From Rhodoblastus sp963703385 (GTDB lineage: Bacteria; Pseudomonadota; Alphaproteobacteria; Rhizobiales; Beijerinckiaceae), in assembly GCA_963703385.1 (NCBI GenBank), contig OY969816.1, forward strand, positions 868,001 to 932,000: a stretch of 64,000 bases of DNA. The letters are read 5' to 3'. The position numbers were made by a program, and so were the translations under genes. The notes beneath the pieces are model-generated. The model saw nothing but the letters and a program-made list of their open reading frames with translations. It was not told the origin of the DNA and searched no databases. Within the stretch, counting starts at the first letter, position 1; each line of letters starts with the position of its first letter. This document shows positions 7,643 through 19,348 of the stretch, in pieces.

Positions 7643-9481
7643 ATGCCAGCCTATCGCTCCCGCACTTCCACCCACGGTCGCAACATGGCCGGCGCGCGCG
7701 GCCTTTGGCGCGCCACCGGCATGAAGGACGGCGATTTCGGCAAGCCGATCATCGCCGTGGTCAATTCCTTCACCCAGTTCGTGCCCGGCCATGTGCACCT
7801 AAAAGACCTTGGCCAGATGGTGGCCCGCGAGATCGAGGCGGCGGGCGGGGTCGCCAAGGAATTCAACACCATCGCCATCGACGACGGCATCGCCATGGGC
7901 CATTCCGGCATGCTCTACAGCCTGCCCTCGCGCGAGATCATCGCCGACAGCGTCGAATATATGGCCAACGCCCATTGCGCCGACGCGCTGGTCTGCATCT
8001 CCAATTGCGACAAGATCACCCCCGGCATGCTGATGGCGGCGCTTCGCCTCAACATTCCCGCGGTCTTCGTCTCGGGCGGCCCGATGGAGGCCGGCAAGGT
8101 TTTGGTCGGCGGCAAGACCAGGGCGGTGGACCTGATCGACGCCATGGTCGCGGCGGCCGATGCGAAAAACAGCGACGAGGACGTCGCGGCGATGGAGCGC
8201 TCGGCCTGTCCGACCTGCGGCTCCTGCTCCGGCATGTTCACTGCCAATTCCATGAACTGCCTCACCGAGGCGCTCGGCCTGTCGCTGCCGGGCAACGGCA
8301 CGATCGTCGCCACCCATGCCGACCGCAAGGAACTGTTCCTGCAGGCGGGCCGGCTCGCGGTCGAACTGTGCCGCCGCTATTACGAACAGGACGACGAAAG
8401 CGTTCTGCCGCGCAACATCGCCACCCTCAAGGCGTTCGAGAACGCCATGACCCTCGACATCGCCATGGGCGGCTCGACCAATACCGTGCTGCATCTGCTG
8501 GCGGCGGCCTATGAGGCGGACGTGAATTTCCAGATGACCGACATCGACCGCCTGTCGCGCCGCGTGCCGGTGCTGTGCAAGGTCGCGCCCTCCGTGCCGG
8601 ACGTCCATGTCGAGGACGTGCATCGCGCCGGCGGCATTGTCGGGATTCTGGGCGAACTCGACCGCGCCGGGCTTCTGAACCGCGACGTCCATTCGGTCCA
8701 TGCGCCGAGCCTCGAAGCCGCGCTGGACCAATGGGACATCAAGCGCAACGGGTCAGACGAGCTGAAAACCTTCTTCCGCGCCTCGCCGGGCGGCGTGCCG
8801 ACCCAGGTCGCGTTCAGCCAGTCGCGCCGCTATGATTCGCTCGATGACGATCGCGCTCACGGCGTGATTCGCGACGCCGACCATGCTTTTTCTCGGGATG
8901 GCGGGCTCGCCGTCCTGTTCGGCAATCTCGCCGAGGAAGGGGCCATCGTGAAGACGGCCGGCGTCGACGACAGCAACCTGAAATTTTCGGGGCCGGCTCT
9001 GGTTTTCGAAAGCCAGGACGACGCGGTGCAGGGCATTCTCTCCGGCAAGGTCAAGGCCGGCGACGTGGTGGTGATCCGCTATGAGGGGCCGCGCGGCGGG
9101 CCGGGCATGCAGGAAATGCTCTATCCGACCTCGTATCTGAAGAGCATGGGGCTCGGCAAAGTCTGCGCGCTCATCACCGACGGGCGTTTCTCCGGCGGCA
9201 CCGCGGGCCTGTCCATCGGCCATGTCTCGCCGGAGGCGGAAGAGGGCGGAGCGATCGGCCTCGTCGAAACCGGCGACCGAATCGAGATCGACATTCCCGC
9301 GCGTATCCTTCGCCTCGACGTTCCGGACGAGGAATTGGCGCAACGCCGGACCCTGATGTTGTTGAAAGGCGAAGACGCGTGGAAGGCGCAAGGCCGCGTG
9401 CGTCCGCTGAGTTCGGCGCTTCGCGCCTATGCGGCGATGACCACCAGCGCCGCCAAAGGCGCGGTGCGCGTCGTTCCCTGA
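7643..9481 (+). CDS. ilvD: Dihydroxy-acid dehydratase
   Basis: Fe-S enzyme of branched-chain amino acid and pantothenate synthesis; dehydrates 2,3-dihydroxyisovalerate and dihydroxymethylvalerate to the 2-keto acids. It has 612 residues, the length of the E. coli-type enzyme. Cluster and active-site segments are visible: NCDKITPGMLMAAL and CPTCGSCSGMFTANSMNCL, and SGGTAGLSIGHVSPEA near the C-terminus. GGACGG lies about eight bases before the ATG. It stands alone, with a terminator directly after it. Confidence 0.95.
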   Translation: MPAYRSRTSTHGRNMAGARGLWRATGMKDGDFGKPIIAVVNSFTQFVPGHVHLKDLGQMVAREIEAAGGVAKEFNTIAIDDGIAMGHSGMLYSLPSREIIADSVEYMANAHCADALVCISNCDKITPGMLMAALRLNIPAVFVSGGPMEAGKVLVGGKTRAVDLIDAMVAAADAKNSDEDVAAMERSACPTCGSCSGMFTANSMNCLTEALGLSLPGNGTIVATHADRKELFLQAGRLAVELCRRYYEQDDESVLPRNIATLKAFENAMTLDIAMGGSTNTVLHLLAAAYEADVNFQMTDIDRLSRRVPVLCKVAPSVPDVHVEDVHRAGGIVGILGELDRAGLLNRDVHSVHAPSLEAALDQWDIKRNGSDELKTFFRASPGGVPTQVAFSQSRRYDSLDDDRAHGVIRDADHAFSRDGGLAVLFGNLAEEGAIVKTAGVDDSNLKFSGPALVFESQDDAVQGILSGKVKAGDVVVIRYEGPRGGPGMQEMLYPTSYLKSMGLGKVCALITDGRFSGGTAGLSIGHVSPEAEEGGAIGLVETGDRIEIDIPARILRLDVPDEELAQRRTLMLLKGEDAWKAQGRVRPLSSALRAYAAMTTSAAKGAVRVVP

Positions 9482-9508
9482 CAAAGTGCTGAAATTCAAA
9501 AATGGAAA

Positions 9509-9546
9509 AGCCGGGGCGGCCAAACCGTCCCGGCTCATTTCATTTT
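9509..9546 (+). terminator. Terminator of ilvD
   Basis: An 11-bp stem AGCCGGGGCGG / CCGTCCCGGCT (one G-T pair) with a 5-base loop is followed by CATTTCATTTT, 28 bp after the ilvD stop codon. Confidence 0.75.
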
Positions 9547-9583
9547 CCTTGGCTGCGCCGAATGGCGCCAGAGGCCCGGCGGA

Positions 9584-10174
9584 TCACACCAGCGGCGCGC
9601 CGACCGGAAGAACGTCGCGGCCGAACACGCTGCGGAAAATGACGTGGAACATCATGTACCAGGCGCTGAGGGCGCAGACGATCAGATCGTAGGCCGCGAT
9701 GTGCAGCAGTTCCTTGTGGCCCCAGAACACCGCAACGAGCAGGGCGAAGCCGATGGTCAAGGTGACGAAGGTAAGAGCCATCATCTTGCTGATCTTGAAC
9801 GAGGCGATCATGAGGCCGGCGGTGAACAAGGTCCAGGCGAGCAGGTAGAAGCCGACGTCATTATCGTTCAGGGCCAGCATCTTGTTGCCGGAGGTCGAGC
9901 CGAGCAGGTAGGCGCAGAGCGAAATCCAGAACGCGCCATAACCGGCGAAGGCGGCATAACCGAAATTATTGCCGGTCTTCTGTTCCTGGTAGCCGGCGAT
10001 CAACTGGGCGCCGCCGCCGAAAACAAAACCGAGCCAGATCACGGGGGTGACGGTGATCAGGCCGAGGTTGTGGAATTGCAGCATCAAGGTGGTCATGCCG
10101 AAGCCGCCGAGGCCGATCACGGCGGGATTGCCGAGCACCGGAGCTACAGGATTTTTGTCGCTAGTTTCCGCCAT
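9584..10174 (-). CDS. satP: Acetate permease, GPR1/FUN34/YaaH family
   Basis: Inner-membrane acetate (succinate) uptake channel/symporter, 196 residues, six membrane segments. The family signature near the N-terminus reads NPAVIGLGGFGMTTLML. GGGAGAGGAAA immediately before the ATG is a strong ribosome site. Together with acs downstream on the same strand it makes an acetate-assimilation pair, although about 1 kb with a pseudogene separates them. The symbol follows E. coli usage and is family-based. Confidence 0.88.
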   Translation of the reverse strand: MAETSDKNPVAPVLGNPAVIGLGGFGMTTLMLQFHNLGLITVTPVIWLGFVFGGGAQLIAGYQEQKTGNNFGYAAFAGYGAFWISLCAYLLGSTSGNKMLALNDNDVGFYLLAWTLFTAGLMIASFKISKMMALTFVTLTIGFALLVAVFWGHKELLHIAAYDLIVCALSAWYMMFHVIFRSVFGRDVLPVGAPLV

Positions 10175-10511
10175 TTTCCTCTCCCTTTTTTTAACACGAC
10201 GACTCGCCCGCGAATTGTTGGGACGCCTCCAAAAAATATTCGCGACGAGGCCGCTGATTTATGTATAGATGACGCCTTTATTTTTTCAAGCGGCATTTGT
10301 GCTTGAGTTTGGGCGACTTACAGCGTCGTGACCCACTCTCCACTTAAACCATTGAAGCTTCGAGGGCGATTATACAAACTGATTAATTCTTAAGCTGCAG
10401 GTCGCCGGGAGGCAAACTTTTTTTTCACGCACGGGCGCTGTTTCCCCTAAAATCATTGGTGAATCCGCCCCGTCCGGTGGCGCCGTCGCGACGAGCAGAG
10501 GGAGGACAGAT

Positions 10512-10863
10512 TTGAGCGACGTCACCCTTTTCGAAAATCGCGACGGAAACGCGCGTTTCGTCTTCGACCGGCCCCAGGCGCGCGACGCCTTGACCTTCGA
10601 AATGCATGCGCATTTGCGCGAGGCGTGCGAACAGGCGGACGAGAATCGTTCGATCAAGGCGCTGCTGATCTATGGCGCGGGCGACAAGGCTTTTGCTTCC
10701 GGCGCCGCCATCGCCGAAATGCGGGCGCTGCAATCGGCGCAGGACACGGTCGATCAGGAGGTCAAGATCGAGCGGGTGCTGTCGACGCTCGAATAATGCC
10801 GGGTTCCCACCATCGCCGCGATCGCGCGGGGCCTGCACGGGAGGCGGCGTGGCGATTGAACAA
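10512..10863 (+). pseudogene. Truncated duplicate of the enoyl-CoA hydratase-like gene at 13547
   Basis: The first 94 codons align almost residue for residue with the intact gene 3 kb downstream (for example REACEQADENRS and KIERVLSTLE in both). At 10794 the Lys codon AAA of the intact gene is TAA here. Recognisable but indel-bearing homology continues to about 10863 and then stops. A good ribosome site (GGGAGGA) still precedes the TTG start. It reads as a decayed partial duplicate; a 94-residue product would lack the active site. Confidence 0.85.
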
Positions 10864-11132
10864 TGTCGTTACACTTCGGCGTATTTTAGAACCAATGAGC
10901 GTTTGACTGCGCGGAAATCGCTTCAGAACTTATGGCTGGAAACGAGAATTCGTGACGGCGGCGGTAAGTGTGGCCCTCTCGAGGCCGTCGGCGCGATCCG
11001 CTCCGGCCTTTCGTTTTCCTGTATTTCCTTTTTCGCGTCTCGAGTGTGCGAATGCGCGTCCCTTTGGCGGGGCGGGCGAAAATTGTCGGGATGGCGCGTA
11101 ACGAGACAATTCGAACGCCGCGCCGTCCGCGC

Positions 11133-11167
11133 CAAAAGAAAAAAGCCGGACGATGTCTCGTCCGGCT
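11133..11167 (-). terminator. Terminator of acs
   Basis: Read on the minus strand, AGCCGGACGA and TCGTCCGGCT form a 10-bp stem with a 4-base loop, followed by TTTTTTCTTTT, 25 bp after the acs stop codon. Confidence 0.85.
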
Positions 11168-11192
11168 CCGTTGCAAAACGAGGCGGATAAAT

Positions 11193-13130
<1,938 letters not shown>

Positions 13131-13546
13131 CGACTTCCTCCCACACAAATCCGACCACCGCCGCTTGCTCGCGGCGCGCGCCGTTCGGTAAGCCTGGATT
13201 ATCGCCAATCCGAATTATCGCCAATCCGATGAAAGTATGACAAGCCGTGGCGATCTCATACTTTCGTTCTCCGGGCCTTGGGCGAAACGGGCGACGCGAT
13301 GTCGCGCCCGGAGCGCATTGTGCGTTCAGCCGACCGTAGCCGCGCAACGCGCGCACATTCGAGACGAACGAACATCCGCGCGCGACCTGCGACAGGGCGC
13401 CGCCAATCCCGGCTTTTGCGCGTTGCATCGGCGCCATGGCGCTGGCAATGTTTCAGGACCGATTCCGGGCTCGATCGGCGCGAGCCGGACCCGCCGGGCG
13501 GTCGGCCCGTGCGGAAGGACGTTTTTCGCCGGCAGGAGCGCGAGGC

Positions 13547-14317
13547 TTGAACGACGTCACCCTCTATGAGACGCGCGACGGAATCGCGCATTTCGTCTTC
13601 AACCGGCCCCAGGCGCGCAACGCCTTGACCTTCGAAATGTACGAGCATTTGCGCGAGGCCTGCGAACAGGCGGACGAGAATCGTTCGACCAAGGCGCTGC
13701 TGATCTACGGCGCCGGCGACAAGGCTTTTGCTTCCGGCACCGACATCGCCGAGTTCCGCGCGCTGCGATCGGCGCAGGACGCGGTCGATTATGAGGTCAA
13801 GATCGAGCGGGTGCTGTCGACGCTCGAAAAATGCCGCGTTCCCACCATCGCCGCGATCGCCGGGGCCTGCACCGGGGGCGGCGCGGCGATCGCCGCCTGT
13901 TGCGACCTGCGGCTCGCCGCAAGCAACGCCCGTTTCGGCTTCCCGATCGCGCGCACTCTGGGCAACTGCCTTTCGGTGCCCAATTACGGGCGCCTCGCCG
14001 CCATCATGGGGGCGGCGCGGGTCAAGGACCTGCTGTTCACCGCGCGCCTGATCGACGCCGAGGAAGCCAGGCTTTTCGGCCTGGTCGGCGAGATCGTCGC
14101 GCCCGAGGCTCTTTCCGCCCGCGCCGAGGAATTGGCGCGGGCGGTGGCGGGCCATGCGCCCTTGACCCTGCGCGCGACCAAGGAGGCGCTGCTGCGGCTG
14201 CGCCCGCCGATGGAGACCGGCGAGGATCTGGTCGTCATGTGCTATCGCAGCGCCGATTTTCAGGAGGGCATGGAGGCTTTCCTCGCCAAACGTCCGCCTC
14301 AATGGCGTGGCCAATGA
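13547..14317 (+). CDS. Enoyl-CoA hydratase/isomerase family protein (crotonase fold)
   Basis: 256 residues from a TTG start, chosen because homology with the duplicate at 10512 starts there and a GAGG lies upstream; an ATG at 13436 is the alternative. The CoA-binding/oxyanion loops AFASGTDIAEF and AGACTGGGAAIAACCD are present. The two catalytic glutamates of true crotonase are not: the first position is in GGGAAIAA and the second in FGFPIART. It is therefore probably not a standard 2-enoyl-CoA hydratase. It overlaps nothing and is followed 6 bp later by a methyltransferase. Confidence 0.82.
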   Translation: MNDVTLYETRDGIAHFVFNRPQARNALTFEMYEHLREACEQADENRSTKALLIYGAGDKAFASGTDIAEFRALRSAQDAVDYEVKIERVLSTLEKCRVPTIAAIAGACTGGGAAIAACCDLRLAASNARFGFPIARTLGNCLSVPNYGRLAAIMGAARVKDLLFTARLIDAEEARLFGLVGEIVAPEALSARAEELARAVAGHAPLTLRATKEALLRLRPPMETGEDLVVMCYRSADFQEGMEAFLAKRPPQWRGQ

Positions 14318-14323
14318 TTGTAC

Positions 14324-15088
14324 ATGAAGCATGATCGAGATTCGCTGACCGCGCGCCAGTTCGGCGCTCACGCCCAGGCCTATGTGCAAAGCGCCGTCCA
14401 TTCCGGCGGCGCCGATCTCGAGGCTCTCGCGGCGAGCGCGGCCCAGGCGGCGCCGCATCGCGCGCTCGATCTCGGAACCGGCGGCGGCCATGTCGCCTAC
14501 GTTCTGGCGCGTGTGGCGCGCGCCGTCACGGCGGTCGATCTGTCACCGGACATGCTCGCGGCCATCGCCGGCGAGGCGAGGCGGCGAGGCTTGCACAATA
14601 TTGAGACGATCGAGGCTCGCGCGGAAAACCTGCCCTTTCCCGACGCGCATTTCGATTTTTGCGCCAGCCGTTTTTCGGCGCATCATTGGCGCGACGCGCG
14701 GGCCGGACTCAACGAGGCGCGCCGCGTGCTGCGGGCCGGGACGCCGGGCGTTTTCATCGATGTCGTCGCGCCCGAGGCTCCGGCGTTCGACACTTTTTTG
14801 CAGGCGATCGAGCTGCTGCGCGACATTTCCCATGTGCGCGATTACGCCTTAGCCGAATGGCGCGCCCTGCTGTCGCAGGCCGGTTTCGCGGTCAGGGCGG
14901 AGGCCTCGTGGCGCCTGCGGATGGATTTCGTCGACTGGACCGGACGGATGGGGACGCCGGCGGCGCTGGCGCAAGCGATCCGCATGCTTCAGAAGCAGGC
15001 GGACGACGAGACGCGCGCTTTTTTCGCGATCGAAGAGGATGGTTCCTTTCTGCTTGATGTGGCGCTGTTCGAGGCCGTCGCAATTTGA
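14324..15088 (+). CDS. Class I SAM-dependent methyltransferase (UbiE/YafE-like)
   Basis: 254 residues. The SAM-binding motif I reads ALDLGTGGGHVAYVLA, the acidic motif II follows as VTAVDLSPDML, and the post-II region is ENLPFPDAHFDFCASRFSAH, close to the YafE/UbiE branch. The ATG at 14324 is used; a TTG at 14318 is also possible. It is six bases from the crotonase-like gene and probably in the same operon. Substrate unknown. Confidence 0.75.
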   Translation: MKHDRDSLTARQFGAHAQAYVQSAVHSGGADLEALAASAAQAAPHRALDLGTGGGHVAYVLARVARAVTAVDLSPDMLAAIAGEARRRGLHNIETIEARAENLPFPDAHFDFCASRFSAHHWRDARAGLNEARRVLRAGTPGVFIDVVAPEAPAFDTFLQAIELLRDISHVRDYALAEWRALLSQAGFAVRAEASWRLRMDFVDWTGRMGTPAALAQAIRMLQKQADDETRAFFAIEEDGSFLLDVALFEAVAI

Positions 15089-15348
15089 CCCGCGCGCGGC
15101 GCCGGGCGCGTTTAAAATCGCCGATATGACGTATAGTCATGTATGACTTGCGTAAGTTTGCTGTCCTAACGGAATAATATGCTGAAATTCATGATTAACC
15201 AGTGCTTAACTTGCAGTCGTCGGTGAAGATGCTACAGCAATGAATATCGGATAGGCCCGCCACACCGATCTAATCTAACGGAACGCGCGGCGGGCGTAAC
15301 CACAGACACCCGGTCGTTCGGCCGGCAAAAAAATGGTGTTTGGGCATC

Positions 15349-15735
15349 ATGAAGACGAACTTCATCGATCGATATGTCGGCGCGCGGTTGCGGAGCCTTC
15401 GGGAGAGCCGCGGCATGCCGCCGGAACGGCTCGCCGCCGCGCTGAACATTCCGGCGGACCGCCTGCTGGACCTCGAGGAAGGGCGCGAACGGATCACCGC
15501 CCAGCTGATGCGGTCGCTGTCGCGCATCCTCAATGCGCAGCCCGCCGAATTTTTCGAGGGTTTTTCGGTGACGGCGCAGGGCCTCGTCCGCCTCGGCGAC
15601 AATGACGCGCGGGCGGCCGAGGAGGAGGCGCGGCTGATGCGCGATTTCGCCTTGATCCGCGACGACGACGCGCGCCAGCTCATTCTCGCGCTGGTTTCGA
15701 GCTATGCGGCTTTTGCGGAAATCGCCAAAAAATGA
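15349..15735 (+). CDS. XRE-family transcriptional regulator
   Basis: 128 residues. An HTH_XRE domain spans roughly residues 9-63 (VGARLRSLRESRGMPPERLA, then LNIPADRLLDLEEGRERI). The remainder is a helical tail. This type is frequent in alphaproteobacteria as a stand-alone cytoplasmic regulator. The 260 bp before it are AT-richer and hold no gene. Its target cannot be inferred; kup lies 75 bp downstream on the same strand. Confidence 0.75.
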   Translation: MKTNFIDRYVGARLRSLRESRGMPPERLAAALNIPADRLLDLEEGRERITAQLMRSLSRILNAQPAEFFEGFSVTAQGLVRLGDNDARAAEEEARLMRDFALIRDDDARQLILALVSSYAAFAEIAKK

Positions 15736-15809
15736 GGCAAGGACTGATTTAGATCATTTCTGGACAAGGCCCCGCTGGAACAGAATTCGTCTCCAAGAAT
15801 GGAGGCGCG

Positions 15810-17783
15810 ATGAATCTTGCCGCCGGCCTGAGGGGCCACGTCAGCAGAATTTCCGGTCCCGTTTCGGGCGCGTCCCACGCGCCGCGCGGCACGACGCCGC
15901 GCTTGGCGCTGGCGGCGATCGGGGTGGTTTACGGCGATATCGGCACTTCGCCGCTCTACGCGATGGACCAGCTTTTCCACCAGGGTGTTTCGCGCGCGGC
16001 GGTTCATGTGCTCGGCGGCGTTTCCCTGGTGATCTGGGCGATCACGCTCATTGTCTCGATCAAATATGCGGCTCTGGTGCTGCGCGCCCAGAACGAGGGC
16101 GAGGGGGGAGTCTTCGCGCTTTACGGCCTGCTGCACGACCGCTCGAGCAAGACGGCGCGGCTGGTGCTGTGGTCGCTGATGCTGGGCGCCGGCCTTCTGC
16201 TGGGCGACGGCATGATCACGCCCGCGATCAGCGTTCTGTCGGCGGTCGAGGGGCTTCATGTCGCCTCGCCCAGGCTCGGCCATTTCGCCATCCTGTTGCT
16301 GACCATTGTCCTGCTTGGCGCCCTGTTCTCGATCCAGTCGCGCGGGGCGTCGGGCGTCGGGAAGATCTTCGGGCCGATCGTGCTGGTCTGGTTCGCGGTG
16401 ATCGCCGCGCTGGGCCTCAACCAGGTCGCCGGCCATCCCGAAATTCTCGCGGCCTTCAACCCGGTTTATGGCTTGCGCTTCCTTTTCGAGGCGGACGGCC
16501 TCAAAAAATTCGAAATTTTGGGCGCGGTCATGCTGGTCATCACCGGCGGCGAGGCCATGTACGCCGATCTCGGTCATTTCGGCGCGTCTCCGATCCGCCT
16601 GGGCTGGTTCGCCGTGGTCTTTCCGGCGCTGCTCCTCAATTACCTCGGGCAGGGGAGCTATCTGCTGTCCGGCGCGCCGGTCCGGCAGGGGCTGCTGTTC
16701 TACAGCATGACGCCGCAGGCCGCGCTCTATCCGATGGTGGCGCTGGCGACGGCGGCGACGATCATCGCCTCGCAATCCCTGATTTCCGGCGCCTTCTCGC
16801 TGATCTCGCAGGCGATCCGCCTCGGCCTTTTCCCGCGCATAACGCTGACCCACACCCATGCCGGCCACGCCGGGCAGATTTACGCGCCTTTCGTCAACTG
16901 GGCGCTGTTTTTCGGCTGCGTGGCGCTGGTGCTGGGCTTCGGCTCGGCCAATGCCCTGGCGGCGGCCTATGGCCTCGCGGTGTCGGGCGTCATGGTCATC
17001 ACCTCGCTCGCCATGTTTTTGATCGCGCGCCGCTATTGGGGCTGGAACCGGCCTGTGACCGGGCTGGTGTGGGGCGCGCTGACCGCGATCAGCGGCGGCT
17101 TCTTCGTCGCCAGCACCCTGAAATTCTTCGACGGCGGTTTCATCCCGATGCTGGTCGGCGTGGCGACCTTCGTGGTGATGGCGACCTGGCGCTGGGGCCG
17201 CAAGGCGACCTTCGCCGCCTATGACGCCAAGAGCGCGATGAGTCTGGCCGAACTGATCGAAAAGCATCGCGCGAGCCCGGCTTTTATCGAGCGCAGCACC
17301 GTGGTGATGTCGCCGAAATCGCTGAATTCGCCTGAAGACCGCGTTCCGGCTTTGGCGCAGATGATGTGGGACCGCTCCGGCGTGCTGCCCCGCCACCTGA
17401 TCTTTGTCCAAGTCACCCATGTCAAGGCGCCCTATGTCGACGACAGCCGCTACAAGGTGACCAACTTTCATCGCTCCCCCGAGTGCGGCGGGATCATCGG
17501 CGTCGAATTGCGCTTCGGCTTCATGGAGGAGCCGGATGTCGAGAAATGGCTGGAAGGCCTCGCCCGCCACAAGCAGATCGACCTGCCGCCGCAGAGCCGG
17601 CGCTGGATCGTCCATGTCGCGCATGAAAATCTGCTGCCGCCTCGACACGCCAGCCTGTGGCGGCTGCTGCGCTTCCGCCTGTTCCAGTTCCTGCGCCTGG
17701 TTTCCCGGCCGGCGTCGTATTATTACGGCCTGGGCAACAACGTGCAGCTCTCGGCGGAAATTTTTCCAGTCCGGCTGAGGTGA
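15810..17783 (+). CDS. kup: Low-affinity potassium transporter Kup
   Basis: Proton-coupled K+ uptake protein, 657 residues, about 12 membrane segments followed by a cytoplasmic C-terminal region from around residue 470. Family motifs include GVVYGDIGTSPLYAMDQLF near the N-terminus and GGEAMYADLGHFG. The ATG follows GGAGGCGCG. Alphaproteobacteria often carry several Kup copies, so the symbol denotes the family. Confidence 0.92.
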   Translation: MNLAAGLRGHVSRISGPVSGASHAPRGTTPRLALAAIGVVYGDIGTSPLYAMDQLFHQGVSRAAVHVLGGVSLVIWAITLIVSIKYAALVLRAQNEGEGGVFALYGLLHDRSSKTARLVLWSLMLGAGLLLGDGMITPAISVLSAVEGLHVASPRLGHFAILLLTIVLLGALFSIQSRGASGVGKIFGPIVLVWFAVIAALGLNQVAGHPEILAAFNPVYGLRFLFEADGLKKFEILGAVMLVITGGEAMYADLGHFGASPIRLGWFAVVFPALLLNYLGQGSYLLSGAPVRQGLLFYSMTPQAALYPMVALATAATIIASQSLISGAFSLISQAIRLGLFPRITLTHTHAGHAGQIYAPFVNWALFFGCVALVLGFGSANALAAAYGLAVSGVMVITSLAMFLIARRYWGWNRPVTGLVWGALTAISGGFFVASTLKFFDGGFIPMLVGVATFVVMATWRWGRKATFAAYDAKSAMSLAELIEKHRASPAFIERSTVVMSPKSLNSPEDRVPALAQMMWDRSGVLPRHLIFVQVTHVKAPYVDDSRYKVTNFHRSPECGGIIGVELRFGFMEEPDVEKWLEGLARHKQIDLPPQSRRWIVHVAHENLLPPRHASLWRLLRFRLFQFLRLVSRPASYYYGLGNNVQLSAEIFPVRLR

Positions 17784-18150
17784 TTCCGCCGGTTCGTCCA
17801 TGAGAAAGGCCCCAGGCCGCGCCGCGCTGGCTCGCGCCGTGCGAGGCCAGTTATTGCAATTGGTATGGCGTCCCCGTAACCCCGGGGGGCGATAACCGCG
17901 CCCTCTTCGGCTATTGTCGAGTTGCTGAAGCTTAACCCAACCGAGATGTGGAAACGACGACTGACGACACGATGGCATTCCTCTCTTCGATACGCCGCAA
18001 TCCATGGTCCAACCCGTACCCCCTCTTTCAAAAAGACCGCTAAAGCTGGCGCAGGTTGCCCGGCTGCGTCGTGCAATGCCGTTTCGGTAACACGTTCGTG
18101 AAGATGGCGTGTCTAGTGTTTGAAGGAAATATGTCAGATGCTGCGCTGCG

Positions 18151-18372
18151 ATGGATTGGATGATTCGATATCGATTCGGCGACGCCGAAAACCTGTCGTG
18201 GCATCAGCACCTTGATGAAGCGATTGAGTTGGCGTGTCTACTGATGGATAATGGCGGAGATGTTATTGCCATTGGCCATCAGACGCTGGACAATGCGGTA
18301 GGCAGGTCTGAGATTGAGAGAATCTACTCGATCTGGTTGAAAGCCAAAGGCGCCTACGCACCTTGTATGTAG
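18151..18372 (+). CDS. Small hypothetical protein (73 aa)
   Basis: Unrecognised 73-residue ORF, MDWMIRYRFGDAENLSWHQH..., ending in a helical part with IERIYSIWLKAK. The balance of charged and hydrophobic residues and the lack of low complexity look like a real small soluble protein. No clear ribosome site is seen. About 370 bp after kup hold nothing else that can be identified. Confidence 0.45.
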   Translation: MDWMIRYRFGDAENLSWHQHLDEAIELACLLMDNGGDVIAIGHQTLDNAVGRSEIERIYSIWLKAKGAYAPCM

Positions 18373-18490
18373 AGGGGCATGGCGTCCCCTTCGCCGAAAG
18401 CCATTTCCGGCCACGTCATTTCAGGGAATTGAGCTGTGAGCCAAGCACGGTTAGGATATTGAACTTTGATGGTTTGGCGCCAAAGCGTCG

Positions 18491-18694
18491 TTGAGCGTCG
18501 TGCATATAACCCTCGAACAGGCAATTGAAATCCACGCGAAAGTTCTCCGACATCGGCGCGGACCACAAGCTCCTCATGCCGCACGCGAGAGGGCTGAACA
18601 GCTTGCTTCCATCGGCGACCACGATGGCCACGCGGTGTGGCTCAAGGTCGCTCAAGTTGCTGAAACGCTCCCTGACCAGAATCACGACCACTGA
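18491..18694 (+). CDS. Small conserved hypothetical protein of Hyphomicrobiales type
   Basis: Up to 67 residues. The core TLEQAIEIHAKVLRHRRGPQ then GDHDGHAVWLKVAQVAETL resembles a short hypothetical protein that is common in Rhizobiales genomes. The start is uncertain: TTG at 18491 or GTG at 18500. An overlapping minus-strand ORF (18416-18769) is less convincing. Function unknown. Confidence 0.55.
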   Translation: MSVVHITLEQAIEIHAKVLRHRRGPQAPHAARERAEQLASIGDHDGHAVWLKVAQVAETLPDQNHDH

Positions 18695-18826
18695 CCGCAA
18701 GATTGATGAGCGATCCGCGTGAGGCCAATTCTTGGCCAAAACGCTTTCAGCCGAGCGCGAGTGGGACAAGGAAGCGGACGCCGCTAGTCGGAGCGGCGCC
18801 GAAAATCGATTCCTGGCTGAACCGAA

Positions 18827-19348
18827 CTATTTCTTGTAGCCGACATACCAGATGCCGATGATTTTGCCGGCGCTGTCTTTAATTGGCTCGTAGCCGGTGG
18901 TGTATTGCGTGCCGAGAATGCCGACGTCGCCGTAGAAAGGCTTCCCGGCGTTGATATCGGCAATGACCGGGCCCTTCGGGTCGAGGATCGTGCCCGTGGC
19001 GCGGCCTGCGCCCTTGGGCACATTGGTCGAAACGCGCACATAATCGTCGCCGGTCTTGGCGAAGAGCGTGGCGGTCCCGCCGTCGGCCTTTACGACCGCA
19101 TCGACGATGGTGAAGTTGTTGTTTATTCTGGTTTTACCGAAGTATAAGGCTGAGGCGTTCCTGCCGCTGACCGGATCGGTTCCCTCAAGTTTGGGCGGAC
19201 CGAGTTTTTCGGTCGCCGCCTTTAGGTCGGACATGGCTTTGGAGATTCTCGGATCGTTTTGGGCGAAGACCGAAGTTGGAATCCATGTTGTCGCCGCGAC
19301 AAGGAATCCGGCTGTCAATGCATTGGCAATTAAGCGTTTCCTGAACAT
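18827..19348 (-). CDS. Secreted single Cache-domain protein
   Basis: 173 residues with a signal peptide (hydrophobic core LTAGFLVAATTWIPTSVFA, cleavage near AQN) followed by a Cache_3/Cache_2-type sensor domain (ALYFGKTRINNNFTIVDAVV, FAKTGDDYVRVSTNVPK, GKPFYGDVGILGTQYTTGYE). These domains normally form the extracytoplasmic sensor of chemoreceptors and kinases. Here there is no membrane anchor or output domain, so it is a free periplasmic binding protein. AGGGAGG-like sequence precedes the ATG. Confidence 0.78.
   Translation of the reverse strand: MFRKRLIANALTAGFLVAATTWIPTSVFAQNDPRISKAMSDLKAATEKLGPPKLEGTDPVSGRNASALYFGKTRINNNFTIVDAVVKADGGTATLFAKTGDDYVRVSTNVPKGAGRATGTILDPKGPVIADINAGKPFYGDVGILGTQYTTGYEPIKDSAGKIIGIWYVGYKK

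Noticed and set aside
15702..18005. 767-codon open frame on the minus strand
   Set aside because: Antisense to kup; rich in Arg, His and Gln, no recognisable domain.
18416..18769. Minus-strand 117-codon ORF
   Set aside because: The overlapping plus-strand 18491-18694 frame resembles a conserved small Rhizobiales protein; the minus frame has no resemblance.
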